From assembly GCA_029747015.1 (NCBI GenBank), contig JAKOGI010000024.1, positions 1,230,001-1,294,000 of the forward strand: a stretch of DNA of 64,000 nucleotides, read 5' to 3'. The stretch is from Carnegiea gigantea. Taxonomy: Eukaryota; Streptophyta; Magnoliopsida; Caryophyllales; Cactaceae. The translations under genes and the position numbers were made by a program. This document shows, in pieces, positions 32,000 through 44,400 of this stretch; within the stretch, counting starts at the first letter, position 1, and every line of letters starts with the position of its first letter. The notes beneath the pieces are model-generated. The model had not been told where the DNA came from. It saw only the letters and a list, made by a program, of their open reading frames with translations, and did no database searches.

Positions 32000-34750
32000 A
32001 GTGGAAATGTGCAAAGGATGATTCAGTCGCCTATTTACTTGAAAGTATGCACCATGATAGATCCAGTTTACATACTGGGTTTCCCATGCTCGGGTGACAA
32101 ATCATATCAGGGAAGTGTAGATAGGGACCAAACATGTTGTTTTATGGAGAGTTTGTTTACATGCAACTATACTGGGAATGGACAGAGCACGTACTCTCTT
32201 GCTTTGAGCAGCGCTTGAGGAGTTGTTCACTACCTCAAGCAGCGTACACCTCACTTTGCTCCTCCGGTCGCGATATTCATGTCCTTTGTGCTTTTTATGA
32301 AAGCTGGTGTCCTAAAGTCAATCCTCTTCATGCTGTGTCTGGGAAAAATGTCCATCTTCTTGCAGATTCATGTTTGCTGCTTTTAGAAGCTTAAAAAAGT
32401 AACATAACCGCGAGAAGGAAGTTAGTGCTAAGGTATAGATTGAATTTTGCACAAGCAAAGGTTCATTCATAACCCGCCAAAGTGCCGTCACCATCGTAAT
32501 TCGACTCCTACAAAGACCCATAACCCTAGCGGCCAAATTCAAACTCAAGATATTTGGTGAGATGAATTAAGCATCTTCAGAAGCCTTGGGGTTCCCAAAG
32601 AGAAGATGGAGACTAGTTATCTGGCTACATTTCTATCATGTTAGCTATGTGTCTTTGCACTTCCCAAGACTAGGTAGTGATTTTTTAATCTGGAAACTTT
32701 TGAGACCAGCAGCTTAACGACATTTGGATGCACTTTAGACTCACAATTCATGTGTCAGCAAGCATTTAACATTGTCTAAATGGGATTACCAATGTCGTGA
32801 AGCCTTCCTGTTCATGTTTATTCTTCTCGGGCTATTACCTTTGTGGATGACTTGCTCACTACTTCAAAACCCATCACATACAGCAAACCATCCCTTCAGG
32901 TCCTTTGATGTTGCACTACTCGGGTTCCCTAATGAAACTCAACAATATTGGTGATGCTCGTAAACATATTCATGAAAGGAAAATCCCTGACTTGGGTGTC
33001 TCACGCTAGGAAAGAATCAATCAGAGACCATTGTTAATGTTAAGTTAGATGTAGGCAAGGTTGGTTGCTTAATATCCCTTCGAGATGCCTTCCTTCCTAT
33101 TTGCCACGACATAACCTGGGAGCCCTATAGCCCACATCAATTTAGCAGACAATTTCGGTTCTGTCAAGGAATTCATGGGATTCTTCTTGAAGATCCTCGT
33201 ACACCAATAGTTTCATATGAAGATGCCCTTCGATATTAGAAGAGGGTTTAATTTTCGGGGACTATGTCTTAAGGTGTTTTACCCTATCGCTCCTTGACAC
33301 TAAGTCAACAAGTTACTTTAACATATAAGAGTTGGTGGTCTAAGGTGACTACTAATGACTTTAGAACTAGTGTCTCCATCCTTAAGAAGAGTAATGAAGC
33401 AAACTCATCCAGATAGAAGAAAGCTGTAGAGGTAGGCTCATCGAAAAATCCCAAGGGGATTAAAGGAAAAGCTCCTATGGAAGACTCGAATGCTGGGGAA
33501 TAGAACTGCTGTGATGATGCTTATGAGCCCCTCGACATTCGCCTTACTGATAGAAAGCTGAACCTGGCGGAAGGCAGTGATAACGAGCCAAACTTTTAGG
33601 TGAATTTCAAATGTAGAGGGCATAAAAGGGATAAGAGTGCGATTCCAAGAGATGCTAGAGTAAGCCTTGGGGACAACTTCTTGGTGATGTCGAGAGCTAT
33701 TTAACCGAACAAGCCAACCATGATGCCTGATGTTCCCTCCCTTTGTCATATGCCCATTTTTTTTTTTTTTTGTTTCTTTGTTCCTTTTTTTTTGATGCAC
33801 GGAATAATACCATACTTATTTAGTTTAGTCCTTTTTTTTTTTTAAGATTTGGAAGTTCGACCTAGTGCAATAGGCCACACTTATTGTTAATAAATCACTA
33901 CTTGAGGAAATTAGCCTTGCGGCAAAATCATCGATGCCTATAGCACATCCGGGAATAGGTAAGGACATTGTTATTGTGAAAAGGTTGACATCTCCTTACA
34001 CCTTCAAGAAGAACATAACCTTTGCATGCCTCGCCTACCAAGAACCAGCATTTAGTTAGTGGACCAAATTCTCTTGAAGTATCTATGAGGAGATTACCCA
34101 CTAGTTAACACAGATATTGCTATTCCAGGAGGTTCAAAGGAGTGACCTATTTGTGTTGTTGCTAGTCTCGCCACTTCTTTCTGCCAAGGGCCTAACTCTT
34201 AGAGCATCATAATTGCCGCTATATGAGTAATGGATCCGTGTATTTAACTGATTTGGAAAATACAAAATTTGATGAAGTGGGAACTAAAATCCAGGGAGCC
34301 TCAGTGATATATAAGTGCATTGAGTGACTCTATGGGCACCTAAACCCCTTCAGAAAGAATGTGGAGGACTATAAAAGTGCTCTATCTGCTTTTTTGTCTT
34401 TAAAGAAACTAGCTTCCATGTGCCGTCATCCCAATGATGTGGAGAAGGAGAAGGCTATGTGCGCTGAGCAGGCTGAGCGCGTGTGATCCCATCTTGCGAT
34501 TGTTGACTTAGATGAAGCACTTCGCATTACCCAAGAAGAAGAGCGCCAGCTAAAATATGATGTCCAGGCTAAATCAACTCTGTTAGCAGCTACCAAGAAG
34601 AAAATTGATGAGAAATCTAGGGTTCTTGCTGACCTTGAAGTTCTGCCCACTCTATCACCTAATGACAGGAAGGAGTTGGAGAGACATGAGCAGATAATGG
34701 TAGGGATACAATCTTCACCGAACCCTAATACTTGGCTGGACACCGACTGA
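32000..34750 (+). pseudogene. Plant mobile domain (PMD) retroelement protein, decayed
   Basis: Short frames separated by stops and shifts keep blocks of PMD (aminotransferase-like mobile domain) proteins: LGVPKEKMETSYLATFLSC followed by LCVFALP (~32580-32670); EPYSPHQFSRQFRFCQG and LLEDPRT then SYEDALRY (~33120-33237); and a YKSWWSK block with a Ser/Lys-rich linker (~33320-33480). 34390-34740 keeps a Glu/Lys/Ala coiled-coil tail. PMD proteins occur as host genes and as cargo of plant retrotransposons. Retrotransposon LTR remnants nearby favour the latter. No full frame survives, so this is not a working gene. No LTR pair for it was found. Confidence 0.7.
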
Positions 34751-34989
34751 TTTACTACTTAGTCTATTTTGTTCCTTATTTTATTTTTGGCCTAATGAGC
34801 TCTTGTAATAAGCTTTGTGTTCTCAATCATATGAAACACGTTTTGTTGCGCTCTCACAACCTTTCTTTTTTTTTTGACATTATGTTTGACTGCACTTAGC
34901 GATTTATTTACCAAATACCTACGTACTTATGGAAACTTACAATTCCCAATTAGATCAAGTCATTATGTAATTCAACAAAGTATAATTTA

Positions 34990-35160
34990 ATTATTTATTT
35001 TTCCATTTGCAGTTTATACTCTTGTGGGCCAGGAACATTAATTTTTTTTTTTACTTTGGTTTTATACTCTTGCAGGCTAGGAGCATAAGTTTTTTTTGCT
35101 TTAGTTTTTGTTTTGTTGTTCATAGTTTATACTCTTGCAGACCAGGAGTATTACAGAAGT
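34990..35160 (+). repeat. Short tandem repeat, three units of about 57 bp
   Basis: The phrase TTTATACTCTTGYRGRCYAGGARYATTA recurs near 35014, 35071 and 35128, separated by T-rich spacers. Confidence 0.7.
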
Positions 35161-35173
35161 TTTTATGTGTGTG

Positions 35174-35178
<5 letters not shown>

Positions 35179-35227
<49 letters not shown>
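35179..35227. repeat. (GT)n microsatellite
   Basis: An uninterrupted GT dinucleotide run of about 24 units, directly after the 57-bp repeats. Confidence 0.98.
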
Positions 35228-35229
<2 letters not shown>

Positions 35230-35548
35230 CAATTTAGGCTCTCATTTGGGAGCCAGTTAAGCATTTTCGTCGAGGGAAGTAGCATTTTAAGAACTTACCG
35301 TTTATTGATCTAACTCAAACCTCTTATCTAATTACTATCTTGTAGGCACCATTTGTGTATGTCACTGACAACGTAAGGTCCCTCCCATTTGGGAGTGAAT
35401 TTGTTTCCTACCTTGTGACTCATGATGATTGCCGCTTTAGTACAAGCACTTGATCTGCCAATTGAAACGAACATGGTTGAACCCTTTTATTGAATGCTCG
35501 AGTTAGACGAGCCTGATAGCATTCTAATTTCTGCTAGACTTGAAGTGA

Positions 35549-36662
35549 TGTAGAGCATGTTCAAAGCTTAGGCCTACTCTCACTGGTAAGGGTCTTGAAC
35601 CAAGTTGGTCCAATGTTAACCCTAGGTAAAAGACTAGGTCTCCCTAGGTCAATATTGACTTGGGACCCCTGAGAAGGTCCAAGTAAGGTTAGAAAAGTTG
35701 GTTGGACAATTAATAGCCTTAAAGAAGAAGTTTAACCACCCAATCCTCCCAAAACCATCTTATCAGCTCATTTTCAGTTTTTTGGGCAAAATACTTCACC
35801 TTATTTCCGGCATAATTTTAACTAGGCCAACGAGCTCCAATTTTACATGGATTGAAAGCCTCAAATATCTACTTTCCAACAAGGCTTGAATCACACAACC
35901 CAATTGTTGAGAAAGTTATGGACTAAAAATCAAGCAAGGGTTGGTCCATGATTGGAAATTGCACGGTTTCAATTTCGGGCTTCATTCAGGAAATTGCAAC
36001 TGTCATTTTGGAGATTAATCAGCATGAGATGATTCTCACACATGAAGAAAGAATTTCCCAGTTGAAGCACCTCCATTAGAGGAGTAGAGCCTTTCAAAGG
36101 CTCTCTAGAAGACGAAGGAAAAATCTTAGAAAACATAGCTCACAGCGGTTGTAATTGTCTTAAGCATTTTGATTTCTTTTTCTAGGATATTTTGTAAGCC
36201 CTGTATTAGCCCACTTGCATCCACTAATGTACAACTAATTCTCCCTGTAAGTGGATATTTATAAACCCAATTACCTCCATGAAAATTTAGACTTGTTAAA
36301 TGATGTGATCTTGAAGCTTGGTGTTTTTTCCTAAAATGTAAAAATCTTTATCTCTCTAAGAACGGTAGTGATTTGAGTTCATCCCTTAGTTTAATCCTTG
36401 GTGCGAAGGTTTTAGAGGGTTAGAGGGTGGGTTGATTTATTCTAGGTGGTAGTTTAATCTTTAGCCTAGATATATCCTCATTGATTTATCTCTTGCTTTC
36501 TTATCTCAAGTATGGATCAATTTCATTGGAAGAGTTCTTCCACTTAGGGATTCTTTCTTCATCTGACGGTTCATTCTTGGGAAGATTAATCTTCAACATT
36601 CTTTAGGCTCATCTTGAAAGATTTCTCACCATTATTATGTCACATGAAAGCCCAAATGAATC
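35549..36662 (+). repeat. 5' LTR of the gypsy element
   Basis: 1,114 bp, from TGTAGAGCATG to ...GAATCA, two bases before the primer site. It aligns with 38809-39788 over most of its length (TAAGGGTCTTG, TGTTAACCCTAGG, AATACTTCACCTTATTTC, TCTAGGATATTTTGTAAGCC). Confidence 0.85.
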
Positions 36663-36664
36663 AT

Positions 36665-36676
36665 CTGGTATTAGAG
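36665..36676 (+). promoter_or_regulatory. Primer-binding site (Met tRNA type)
   Basis: TGGTATTAGAGC differs by one base from TGGTATCAGAGC, the complement of the initiator Met tRNA end, and follows the 5' LTR by two bases. Confidence 0.8.
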
Positions 36677-37139
36677 CACCCATTCCATCAATCCTTATGT
36701 TGGAATTGCTTAAAGTTTCCTCCTTTCTATGCTATTTTTGTTATTAGTTCTCCCTCTCTAAATTCCCTATTTAGTCAACAAAGAACCCTAAACATAGCTC
36801 GAACATAATCCTTCGTTGGCCCTGCAACTAAGAGCTATGGCAGTTAACCTAAATATATCCCTAAAAATATACAAAAGGCCTTTACCAAAAAAAAAAAAAA
36901 AACCTGATAATACCCTAGGTAGAGATTTGGCACAACCACCACGTGTTGCCTCGCATGACTATGCCCCTTTCCTGCAATCTTGTCTCATGTTCTAGTGATA
37001 TGGCATGGCCTCCTTATGCCACTAAGCACGATTGTGCCACTTCTAATTTCCTAGTTTCTTATCCATGCCATCCCTAGAACGTTCGTGCTTCTCCTATTTC
37101 CGTCCTTTTCCCTCTTTTCATCTTACAAACAACTTCCAA

Positions 37140-38335
37140 CCATGGTAAATAAGGGATATACTTCTTAACAAGCCTACAAGGAGGGTAGGGCCCTTATAGA
37201 GCTTCCAGAGCAAATGAGAAAGCTCACTTAAGGGGTCACACAAGTAAGGGAATCAATACCAGGAAGCCCAAACCGACAAGGCTGTGATACTTGCCCAATT
37301 GACATCGAATGCTCTTCTTTTCATGAAAACTTTGATGACGAAGAAGGTAGACCTAGAAGAAGAAGGCATCTAAGGGATGACCTTCGAGATCTCAAAGTTG
37401 AGGGTCCGGAATTTGATAGCAATGTTAACTAGGAAATCTATCTTGATTTGGTTCAAGCCCTTGAAAGGATTTTTGAACTCAAAGATTATAATAATGCAAA
37501 GGCCTTCAAGTTGGCCATTCTTAAGTTGAAGGGGTGTACTTTGTTATTACATGAGCAATTGAAGAAGAGTAGGGCTAGAGAAGCCAAATCCAAAATCAAG
37601 ACTTAGTCCAAGATCAAGAAGCATATGGACAAGAGATTTCTGCCCCCTTTTTACAAACAAGAACTCTACTCTAAGATTACCTCTCTCAACTAAGAGAATC
37701 CAAAGGTAGAAGAATACATTTGTGAGTTGGGCATTTTCAAGCCAATTATCTTAATGTATAGACCCTTACCATCAAGCAGGTAGAAGAAATTTGAGACATT
37801 ATAGAAGAATCAAGTGAAAGAGATCATGAAAATGATGGCTGTACCTTGGTGACCCCTGCTGTTGGAGAGTTGTTATTGATCAAGCGGTCCTTACATGCCA
37901 TAAAGGCTCCTCATGAAGATAGCCAAAGGGAACAAATCTTTAACTCTAGCTGCACCATTGGAGGTAAGGTTTATGGCTTAATCATAGGTGGTGGAAGTTT
38001 CACTAATGGCCTTTAGGACACTTATTGACAAGCCATAAATTCCTACTAAAGAGCATCCTACTCCATACTCTATTCAATGGTTTGGACTGAATGATGAGGT
38101 AAAAACTTTGAGACAAGCTCTTATTTCATTATCAATTGGCCTTATTCTAGTGAAGTATTGTGTGATGTCCTTTCCATAGATGTATGTTACTTATTGCTTC
38201 TTAGGAAGTAGTTATATGATAATCATGTGATTTATGATAGGTATATTAATACTTATTCACTCAAGCACAATGGAAAAAGCCTCATGTTGGCTACTTCACC
38301 TCTACCAGAACCTCACAATGCTGAACCAAAAGAGT
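37140..38335 (+). pseudogene. Gypsy gag and protease remnant
   Basis: Interrupted frames give a gag core (LVQALERIFELKDYNNAKAF, then a block ending FLPPFYKQELYSKI at ~37430-37690) and, further on, the protease-RT linker type sequence (REQIFNSSCTIGGKVYGLII, EVLCDVLSIDV, YSLKHNGK at ~37930-38280). Several in-frame stops (for example TAG or TAA near 37430, 37603 and 38014) prevent expression. The catalytic DxG of the protease is altered to GGGSFTN-type sequence. No RT follows. Confidence 0.75.
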
Positions 38336-38808
38336 GAAACACAGGGAGAGCGTGCCACTAGTAAGAGCAAACCTTGAATTACCTTACTAATGGTGAAGCC
38401 AAAAACAAGTGAAAGTGTGGAACCTTTACCCCTCATAGCTCACCAAGCGCTTGCAGATGAAATCCCAAAAGAATCCGTCCCAAAGATCCTATTGTCCATC
38501 AAAATGGTGTTAGGAGAAGGCCCTTACAAGGTAACCAAGCCAAAGTGACACCTCTTATGAGTATGATGCACTTAAGTTATCTCATGAGAGTCTGTTAAGA
38601 TCTTGAATGAGCTCATAAGGCATGAGAGAGTAACTCATTGCTTTGATGTTATCGCAAAGATGTTCAACAACTACTATACATTCAATAGGAGATGAGTACA
38701 TAGTACTTTGGGTATTTTGAAACCTAAGAATGGTACAGGGCATGCATGGTTGATGTCACAGGATTTCAACCCCAAGGATTTGAGAGCAAATCGTTTTCAA
38801 TGGGGAGG

Positions 38809-39788
38809 TGTTGATGCAAAGAAAGTTTCGAGCTTGGGCCTGCTCGCACTAGTAAGGGTCTTGGACAAAGTTGCTCTAATGTTAACCCTAGGTCAAGGAC
38901 TAGGTCCCCTTAAGTTAATATTAATTTGGGGCCCTTGAGAATAACCAAGTAAACTTAGGAAAGGGCGTTTGTTAATTAGTTACTATAAATAAGGAGTTTA
39001 ACCATCCAATCTACCCAAAGCCACCCCATTAGCTCATTTGTTCAGTTTTATAGGCAGAATACTTCACCTTATTTCTAGCTCAGTTTTAAACATGCAAATG
39101 AGTTCCAATGTCTATAAATGATACATAAATAGAAAGCCTCACATGTATATTTACGACCAAGGCTTGAATCGTACTCAAGCTCTAAATATTGTAAAAATTA
39201 TGGACGAAAAACCAAGCAAGAGTCGGTCCAGGACTAGAAATGCACAGTGTTAATTATGGGCTTAAGTAAGGAGGTTATAACTGTAGTTTTGGAGATTAAT
39301 CATCATAGGATAATTCTTCAAACACAAAGGAAGAATCTCCGAGTGGTGGCACCCTTATTGCAGGAGCAGAAGATGGAGGAAAAATTCTGGAAAATACAAC
39401 TCACCTTGATTGTAATTATCTTGAGCATTTTAATTATTTTTTCTAGGATATTTTGTAAGCCTTTTATTGGTCCACTTGCCCCACTAATGCATAGCTAATT
39501 TACCCTTTAAGTGGGTATTTACAATCCCAATTATCTCCATGAAAATTCAAAAATTTTGAATGATATAACAGCTTGACCTTGGTGTTCTTTCTAAAAATCT
39601 TTATATCTCTAAGGACGGTGGTGATCTGAGTTCATCCCTTTACTCTAGTCCTTGGTGCTAAGGTCTTAGAAGGTTAGATGGTGGTTGATTTTATCGAGGT
39701 GGTGGTTTAACCTTTAGCCTAGATATATACTGTTTAATTTATCTCTTGGTTTCTTATTTCACGTATTGATCCAATTAAGTTAGAAGAG
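38809..39788 (+). repeat. 3' LTR of the gypsy element, truncated by a later insertion
   Basis: It starts TGTTGATGCAAAG directly after the purine tract and aligns with the 5' LTR up to GAAGAG at 39788. Confidence 0.85.
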
Positions 39789-41029
39789 TGACCTATGCCC
39801 GCAAGCACATACGTGTTGTAGTTTAGTAAAGATATCATTCATATGAAGATCAATTCTAATCTATTGAGTTTTTATCCTTTAAAAGTTCTAAGTAAGCAAC
39901 TTCAATTAAGAGGTTGAACGAGACTGTAACCTAATTGAAGAATTTAATCAATTAAAAAATATCTAGGGATTTATTTCACCTTGAAATATGTGGATCAATG
40001 CAATATATCGTGTAATTGAACTATTATAGCGGATTGAATGGGGTGCAATTGCATTTACAACTCAATTTTCTTTCGAAATAAACTGAATTGCCTAAACTAG
40101 CAAGTTATTCTTTTAAATGTCCTTGTTTAGCCTAAGTTATGGATCTTTGATCATTAAAGGGTCAATTTAGCAAGCGAATCTCTTTCAACTATTACTAAAT
40201 CAAGTCCTATCTCGTCAATCAAATAGCAAGTTTTACCTTACAGTCCTTCACTTAACTATTTAGAATTAGCAAATGAATTTAGCCAACATCTAATCACAAC
40301 AATTTCAGACACAAGATAAAATTCAACTAGTCCCAATCAAGAACAAGTATAACTAAATAAAGATGAAAGATTCTAACATCAATACTTGGCTAATAATCCC
40401 CAGGTTGAGAAAACTACTCACACATTTTTAAATCAACAAAACTAAATAGTGTTTTGAGAGAAGAAAACTTAGTGCAATTGAAGATCCTTCAAGGGTTTCC
40501 CAACTTCACAAGGGCTCCAAGATAGCAAGTAATTCTTCAACAATCACATTTAAAACTACTAAAAATCTAAACTAAACTTAGAGAAAAATGGGAAAGGAAT
40601 TGAAAACTACAGAGACGAGTTCTCTTTCTTTGCTGTGTGTCCTCTTTCTGCTGCCAAAATGGCTCTATTTCTAGAGAAACACGATCATCCTCAGCCACAC
40701 ATTGAAGGAAAGTGAACAACTGGCAGTTTTGGCCTCACCATGAACCTTAGCCTTCACCATAGATAGTCGTGGAGGGCTTTATCTTGATGATCTTCTATTC
40801 TTTCTTCTTTCCACGAGAATAGTGACTTGGGGGCATCCGTGAGAAGTCAAATTACACTCAATTATGGTCAACTTTGGGGTAAAATGGTCCAAAAATATGC
40901 AAAACATAGAAAAGAAACATACTCGAGCATAAAACTGAAAACGAGTATAAATTATAAATAAAGCACATATTTCTCTCCAATAATGGCACAAAATGACCTC
41001 AAAATACTGTGAACTTTAAGGACTTATCA
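39789..41029 (-). repeat. 3' LTR of the Athila-type element
   Basis: 1,241 bp with TG...CA ends; on the minus strand it starts TGATAAGTCCTTAAAG. The partly similar TGATAAGTGCTTAATG LTR at 61820-63069 has nearly the same length, so the two belong to related elements in opposite orientation. The preceding minus-strand TTTAAGCATGGGAGAATT is the likely polypurine tract. Confidence 0.75.
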
Positions 41030-42859
41030 AATTCTCCCATGCTTAAACCATTGCTTGTCCCCAAGCAATCTTGAAACTGAGGGTAAAGATAGGAATAACC
41101 TCCTTAGAAAGACATTAATAGCAGCATCAATGACCAAATAAACCCAAGAAGTTTAGCCCAAACGTGATGGAGAATTTTGCAAATAGATAGGAGAAGGAAA
41201 TTTTCGAAAAAGGTAAGAACCATCAAATCAAAATACTAAATCAGTTACTCAAATCAACTTGAACAATCATGCTGGCATATTATAATAAGTAGAGCCTATA
41301 AGAACCAATAAAACCTCACTTTAGAGATGAGGTACTCATCGCTTATGTGTTTAAAATAAAATGCAGTTTTCTCAAATTCCATTCCAAAGAACCAAATCAA
41401 CCATAAGCTTGATAAGACTCTCTAATTTTCCACCACTATATTGTAAAACACATAGGGCAATCATGAAGACTTTCAAGAGTTGTAACACGGCAAATGGGTA
41501 AAGATAAGGAGGGAGCAAATATTTTAGGATTTGTGGAGCTGAAAGCCAAAAACTAAGAGCATAAACCGTCATCTCCCAACTAAAACATATTCCTTAATAT
41601 CAACATTCTCAAGTGATGTCACAAGAAAAAGAGGCTAATATATAAAACCAATGCCAAATTCTCTTATTACATTTTTATTCCTTTTCTTTTCCTTTTTCTT
41701 TGTCTTTTTCTTTTTCTTTTTTCAACATATTCACATTTTTTCCCTACACACCTTTGGTGTGCTTTGTTTTCTTTTTTTTTCCCCCTCTTTGCTTTCCTAC
41801 TTTTTACTTTTTTTTTTTTGAGGAGCATAATGGCCAAGGAAACTATGATTTTTAACACTTTTCTTGCAATCATAAAACATAACCCAATTAACTTTGAAGG
41901 GAAAAATAAAGCATGAATCTGTTATCATATCCGACTAAAATATTCGTAAAAGGTTATTGTCCGTAAACTACTCCCAATTAGCTATAAAAACTCTATAGCC
42001 TTTGCTAAAAGGGTAAGACATATGTGTTTGGCCAAAGATAATAATATAGATTCTTCATGAATAAACACGGTAAAGGCTCAAAGGGGTACCAAGGGATAAA
42101 TTATTCACATAAGGGTGGCTATTTGCTCAATGTCACTCATAAAGTCAAAGAATGCCTCAATCATGTTACCTAAATGTGTATGCTAAATGTGGTTTTGAAC
42201 AAGAGTGAATGTAAGTTTTAGGGACTTGAAATCTAGGAAGAATCCCACATGAAAAGAAATAAGAGACTAAGTTGATGAATTAGTCTATTTAGGCTCAAAA
42301 TCTCATAAGACAAGGCTCATCTAACTCTTGGAATTTCATATGCTGAAATACTGATGTGAAGAATCATTAAGCAAGCAACTCATACCTAATGTGAAGGTTA
42401 ACATATGAAGCATAATTCGAAAACATTGAAGCAAACATTTTATTCACAAATGAGCCTTACAGAAAGGGTCAAAATACGCAAAAGAAAGCCAGTTAGTCTA
42501 AAAACTCATCATTGGATGATTTATAGGCCTTTTTTTGTTCTTGATTATGGTTTATTGTGTTTTTCTTTCTTTAGTCTCTTTTTTTGAATTTTTGTGCTTT
42601 CTGGGTATTTTTTTTTTTGAAGTTTTTTTTGATTTTGATTTGTCTATATATTTTTTTGTAACTAAACACTAAAACATGTCAAAACAAAACAAAAACGAAC
42701 AGAGAAACCTACAAAACTAAATGATCAACCTCACAATGCAAACTAAGCCTAAAAACACAAATTTTCACGACATACATGTATACAACCATGAAAAACTAGA
42801 ACAACTTCCCTTTACTTGGACAATGCATTCTCCTCAATACAAGCATATGATTCTAAAAA
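41030..42859 (-). other. Athila 3' untranslated region with polypyrimidine tracts
   Basis: No gene is supported. Directly beside the LTR, the minus strand reads GGGGACAAGCAATGGTTTAAG, a phrase common before the 3' LTR in this group. T-rich or CTTTTT tracts lie at 41665-41820 and 42520-42660. The Lys/Arg-rich minus opening at 41667-41873 is only the complement of such a tract. Confidence 0.55.
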
Positions 42860-44111
42860 GGAGGAGGAGAGCGTGGAGGCAAAGAAGGAGGGTAGGGTTG
42901 AGAAGTGTGCCAGTCTCATCAAGTCTCTAAGCAGGCCCTAAAGTCTTGAAAATATCGGTTCTGGGAGGTAATCATCCCATAGAGCTCATCATGACGCTCT
43001 TGAACAAAGCCCCCGAGTGAGGTAAGCTCAGTTTCTATATAACCTCATAGAGAAGCTTGCATCTCTTAAATTGACTAAAGGCTAGCATGCAGGTCAGGGT
43101 AGTCAGGAGATAAGGACGGTTGGGAAGGGCTAGATGCCCTAGGGTGAGGAGGTGGAGGAGGTGGGGCAAGTCGTGCTAACTCTTTAGCACCGGGTAAAAA
43201 GTAAAGATTGTCCCAGTTCAGGAGAAATGTGCAATCAACATTTGAAAGTGGCATAAGCCGGTTCCGAGAATAAATCCAACGAATACGCCCTCTATCAACT
43301 GTACAAAATTTCATTTATTTAAAAGCGGTCAAGTTCAACCTCTCTGAACCTCTGACTCTATCGTTAGGGTTCAGTTCAACTCTAATCAACCTAGCAGCAA
43401 GGTTAGTAAGGCCCTCAATGAGAATCCTATGTATAGAACTAGTGGCTGTTGATTGACCAAGAATGACTCGGGGTCAATCCCTTCACTCTCAAGCATGCTA
43501 TACAAAAAATGTAATTCAGATAGACGAGGCACATTGGTACTATGCTCCTGGGTAAACAAACCATAAGCTTGTAGCCATTGGGCCACACGAATACAGGCAT
43601 TTCTAATTACCTTGCCTTTGGAATTACTTGTGTTATACTGATAATCCCTGGGAAATTTATGCCAAAAAGCATTCAGATTAAATTCCTTAGGGACATGTCA
43701 GTATAGGAGGCCCATACTTGATGAAAAACCAAATATACTATTAAAAGCGCTCAAATTAAGCTCATAAAACTCCCTATTAACATAAAAGGAAATGTAGCCC
43801 TCTTCACATCAAGGGCCACTCATGATCTAAACATGCAACGTGCTTAGGAATTCAAGTGTGAGGTCTCAATAGATGTGGTCACTAGTTTCTAAAAAGTGGC
43901 CCGTCCCGGCCCGAGCAAACAACCGATGAATATCATCCAACAATCCCAAACGATTCAACACATCCTCATCATAATATCGAGTAGCTACCACAAGTTTACT
44001 ACTCAAATCATTATATCTAGCAATGTGTTCCGGATTAGTTAAACCACAGGGGCGTGGAATGTTACCTCGGTTTCTTATAGTGGTTGATGTGTGTGAGCTA
44101 TGTGGAGCTCA
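42860..44111 (-). pseudogene. ATHILA ORF1-type protein, distal part
   Basis: From the CACTA boundary leftward the minus strand encodes recognisable pieces: NPEHIARYNDLSSKLVVATR, LGLLDDIHRLFARAGTG, FYELNLSAFNSIFG, a VIRNACIRVAQWLQAYGLF block and LSELHFLYSMLESEG, with stops between them (near 43700 and 43830 among others). The C-terminal part is Pro-rich (PPPPPPHPRASSPSQPS). ATHILA ORF1 proteins are encoded after pol in Athila elements and are sometimes called envelope-like; their role is unknown. The first ~20 codons are on the other side of the CACTA insertion. Confidence 0.75.
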
Positions 44112-44400
44112 CACTACAAAAAAGGTCGCTTCTCTCCACATTTAATTTTGCTAATAATCACACTTATAAGTGTAGAAATAGCAGTTGCCCACACTTAGGC
44201 TAAATGTGGGGAGGTTAAGTATGTGGAAGTGTTCTCCACACTTAATGCAAATGCAGGTAGAGCTATATTCTCTACACTTATAAATGCGGAGCAAGTACAA
44301 ATTATCCACAATTTATGTGTGGCCATTTTACGCTATGCCCACTTTGAAAGATGCAAGAAATCATAATTTTTCCCACATTTAAAAGTGTTACTAGTGTCAT
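44112..44400. promoter_or_regulatory. Left subterminal CCACACTTA array
   Basis: At least six variants of CCACACTTA or its complement fall within 290 bp (for example 44189, 44230, 44269). They are the presumed transposase-related binding motifs of this CACTA family. Confidence 0.75.

Larger units (their letters stand above)
35549..39788 (+). mobile_element. Ty3/gypsy element without polymerase genes
   Basis: Two direct long repeats (35549-36662 and 38809-39788) bracket ~2.1 kb with gag and protease remnants, a Met-tRNA-type primer site at 36665 and a purine tract CAATGGGGAGG directly before TGTTGATG at 38809. The LTR copies are clearly diverged (many substitutions and indels), so the insertion is old. 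No RT, RNase H or integrase is present, which makes it a deletion derivative. The 3' LTR stops at 39788, exactly where the Athila-type LTR begins. The last ~128 bp present in the 5' LTR (36535-36662) are missing there. Confidence 0.85.

Noticed and set aside
34426..34743. 105-codon minus-strand ORF
   Set aside because: It is the antisense of the coiled-coil tail of the PMD remnant, which is the recognisable strand.
35007..35313. Plus-strand ORFs containing a CVCVCV stretch
   Set aside because: Translation of the (GT)n microsatellite.
41667..41873. Basic Lys/Arg-rich minus-strand ORF
   Set aside because: Complement of a CTTTTT tract in the Athila 3' region.
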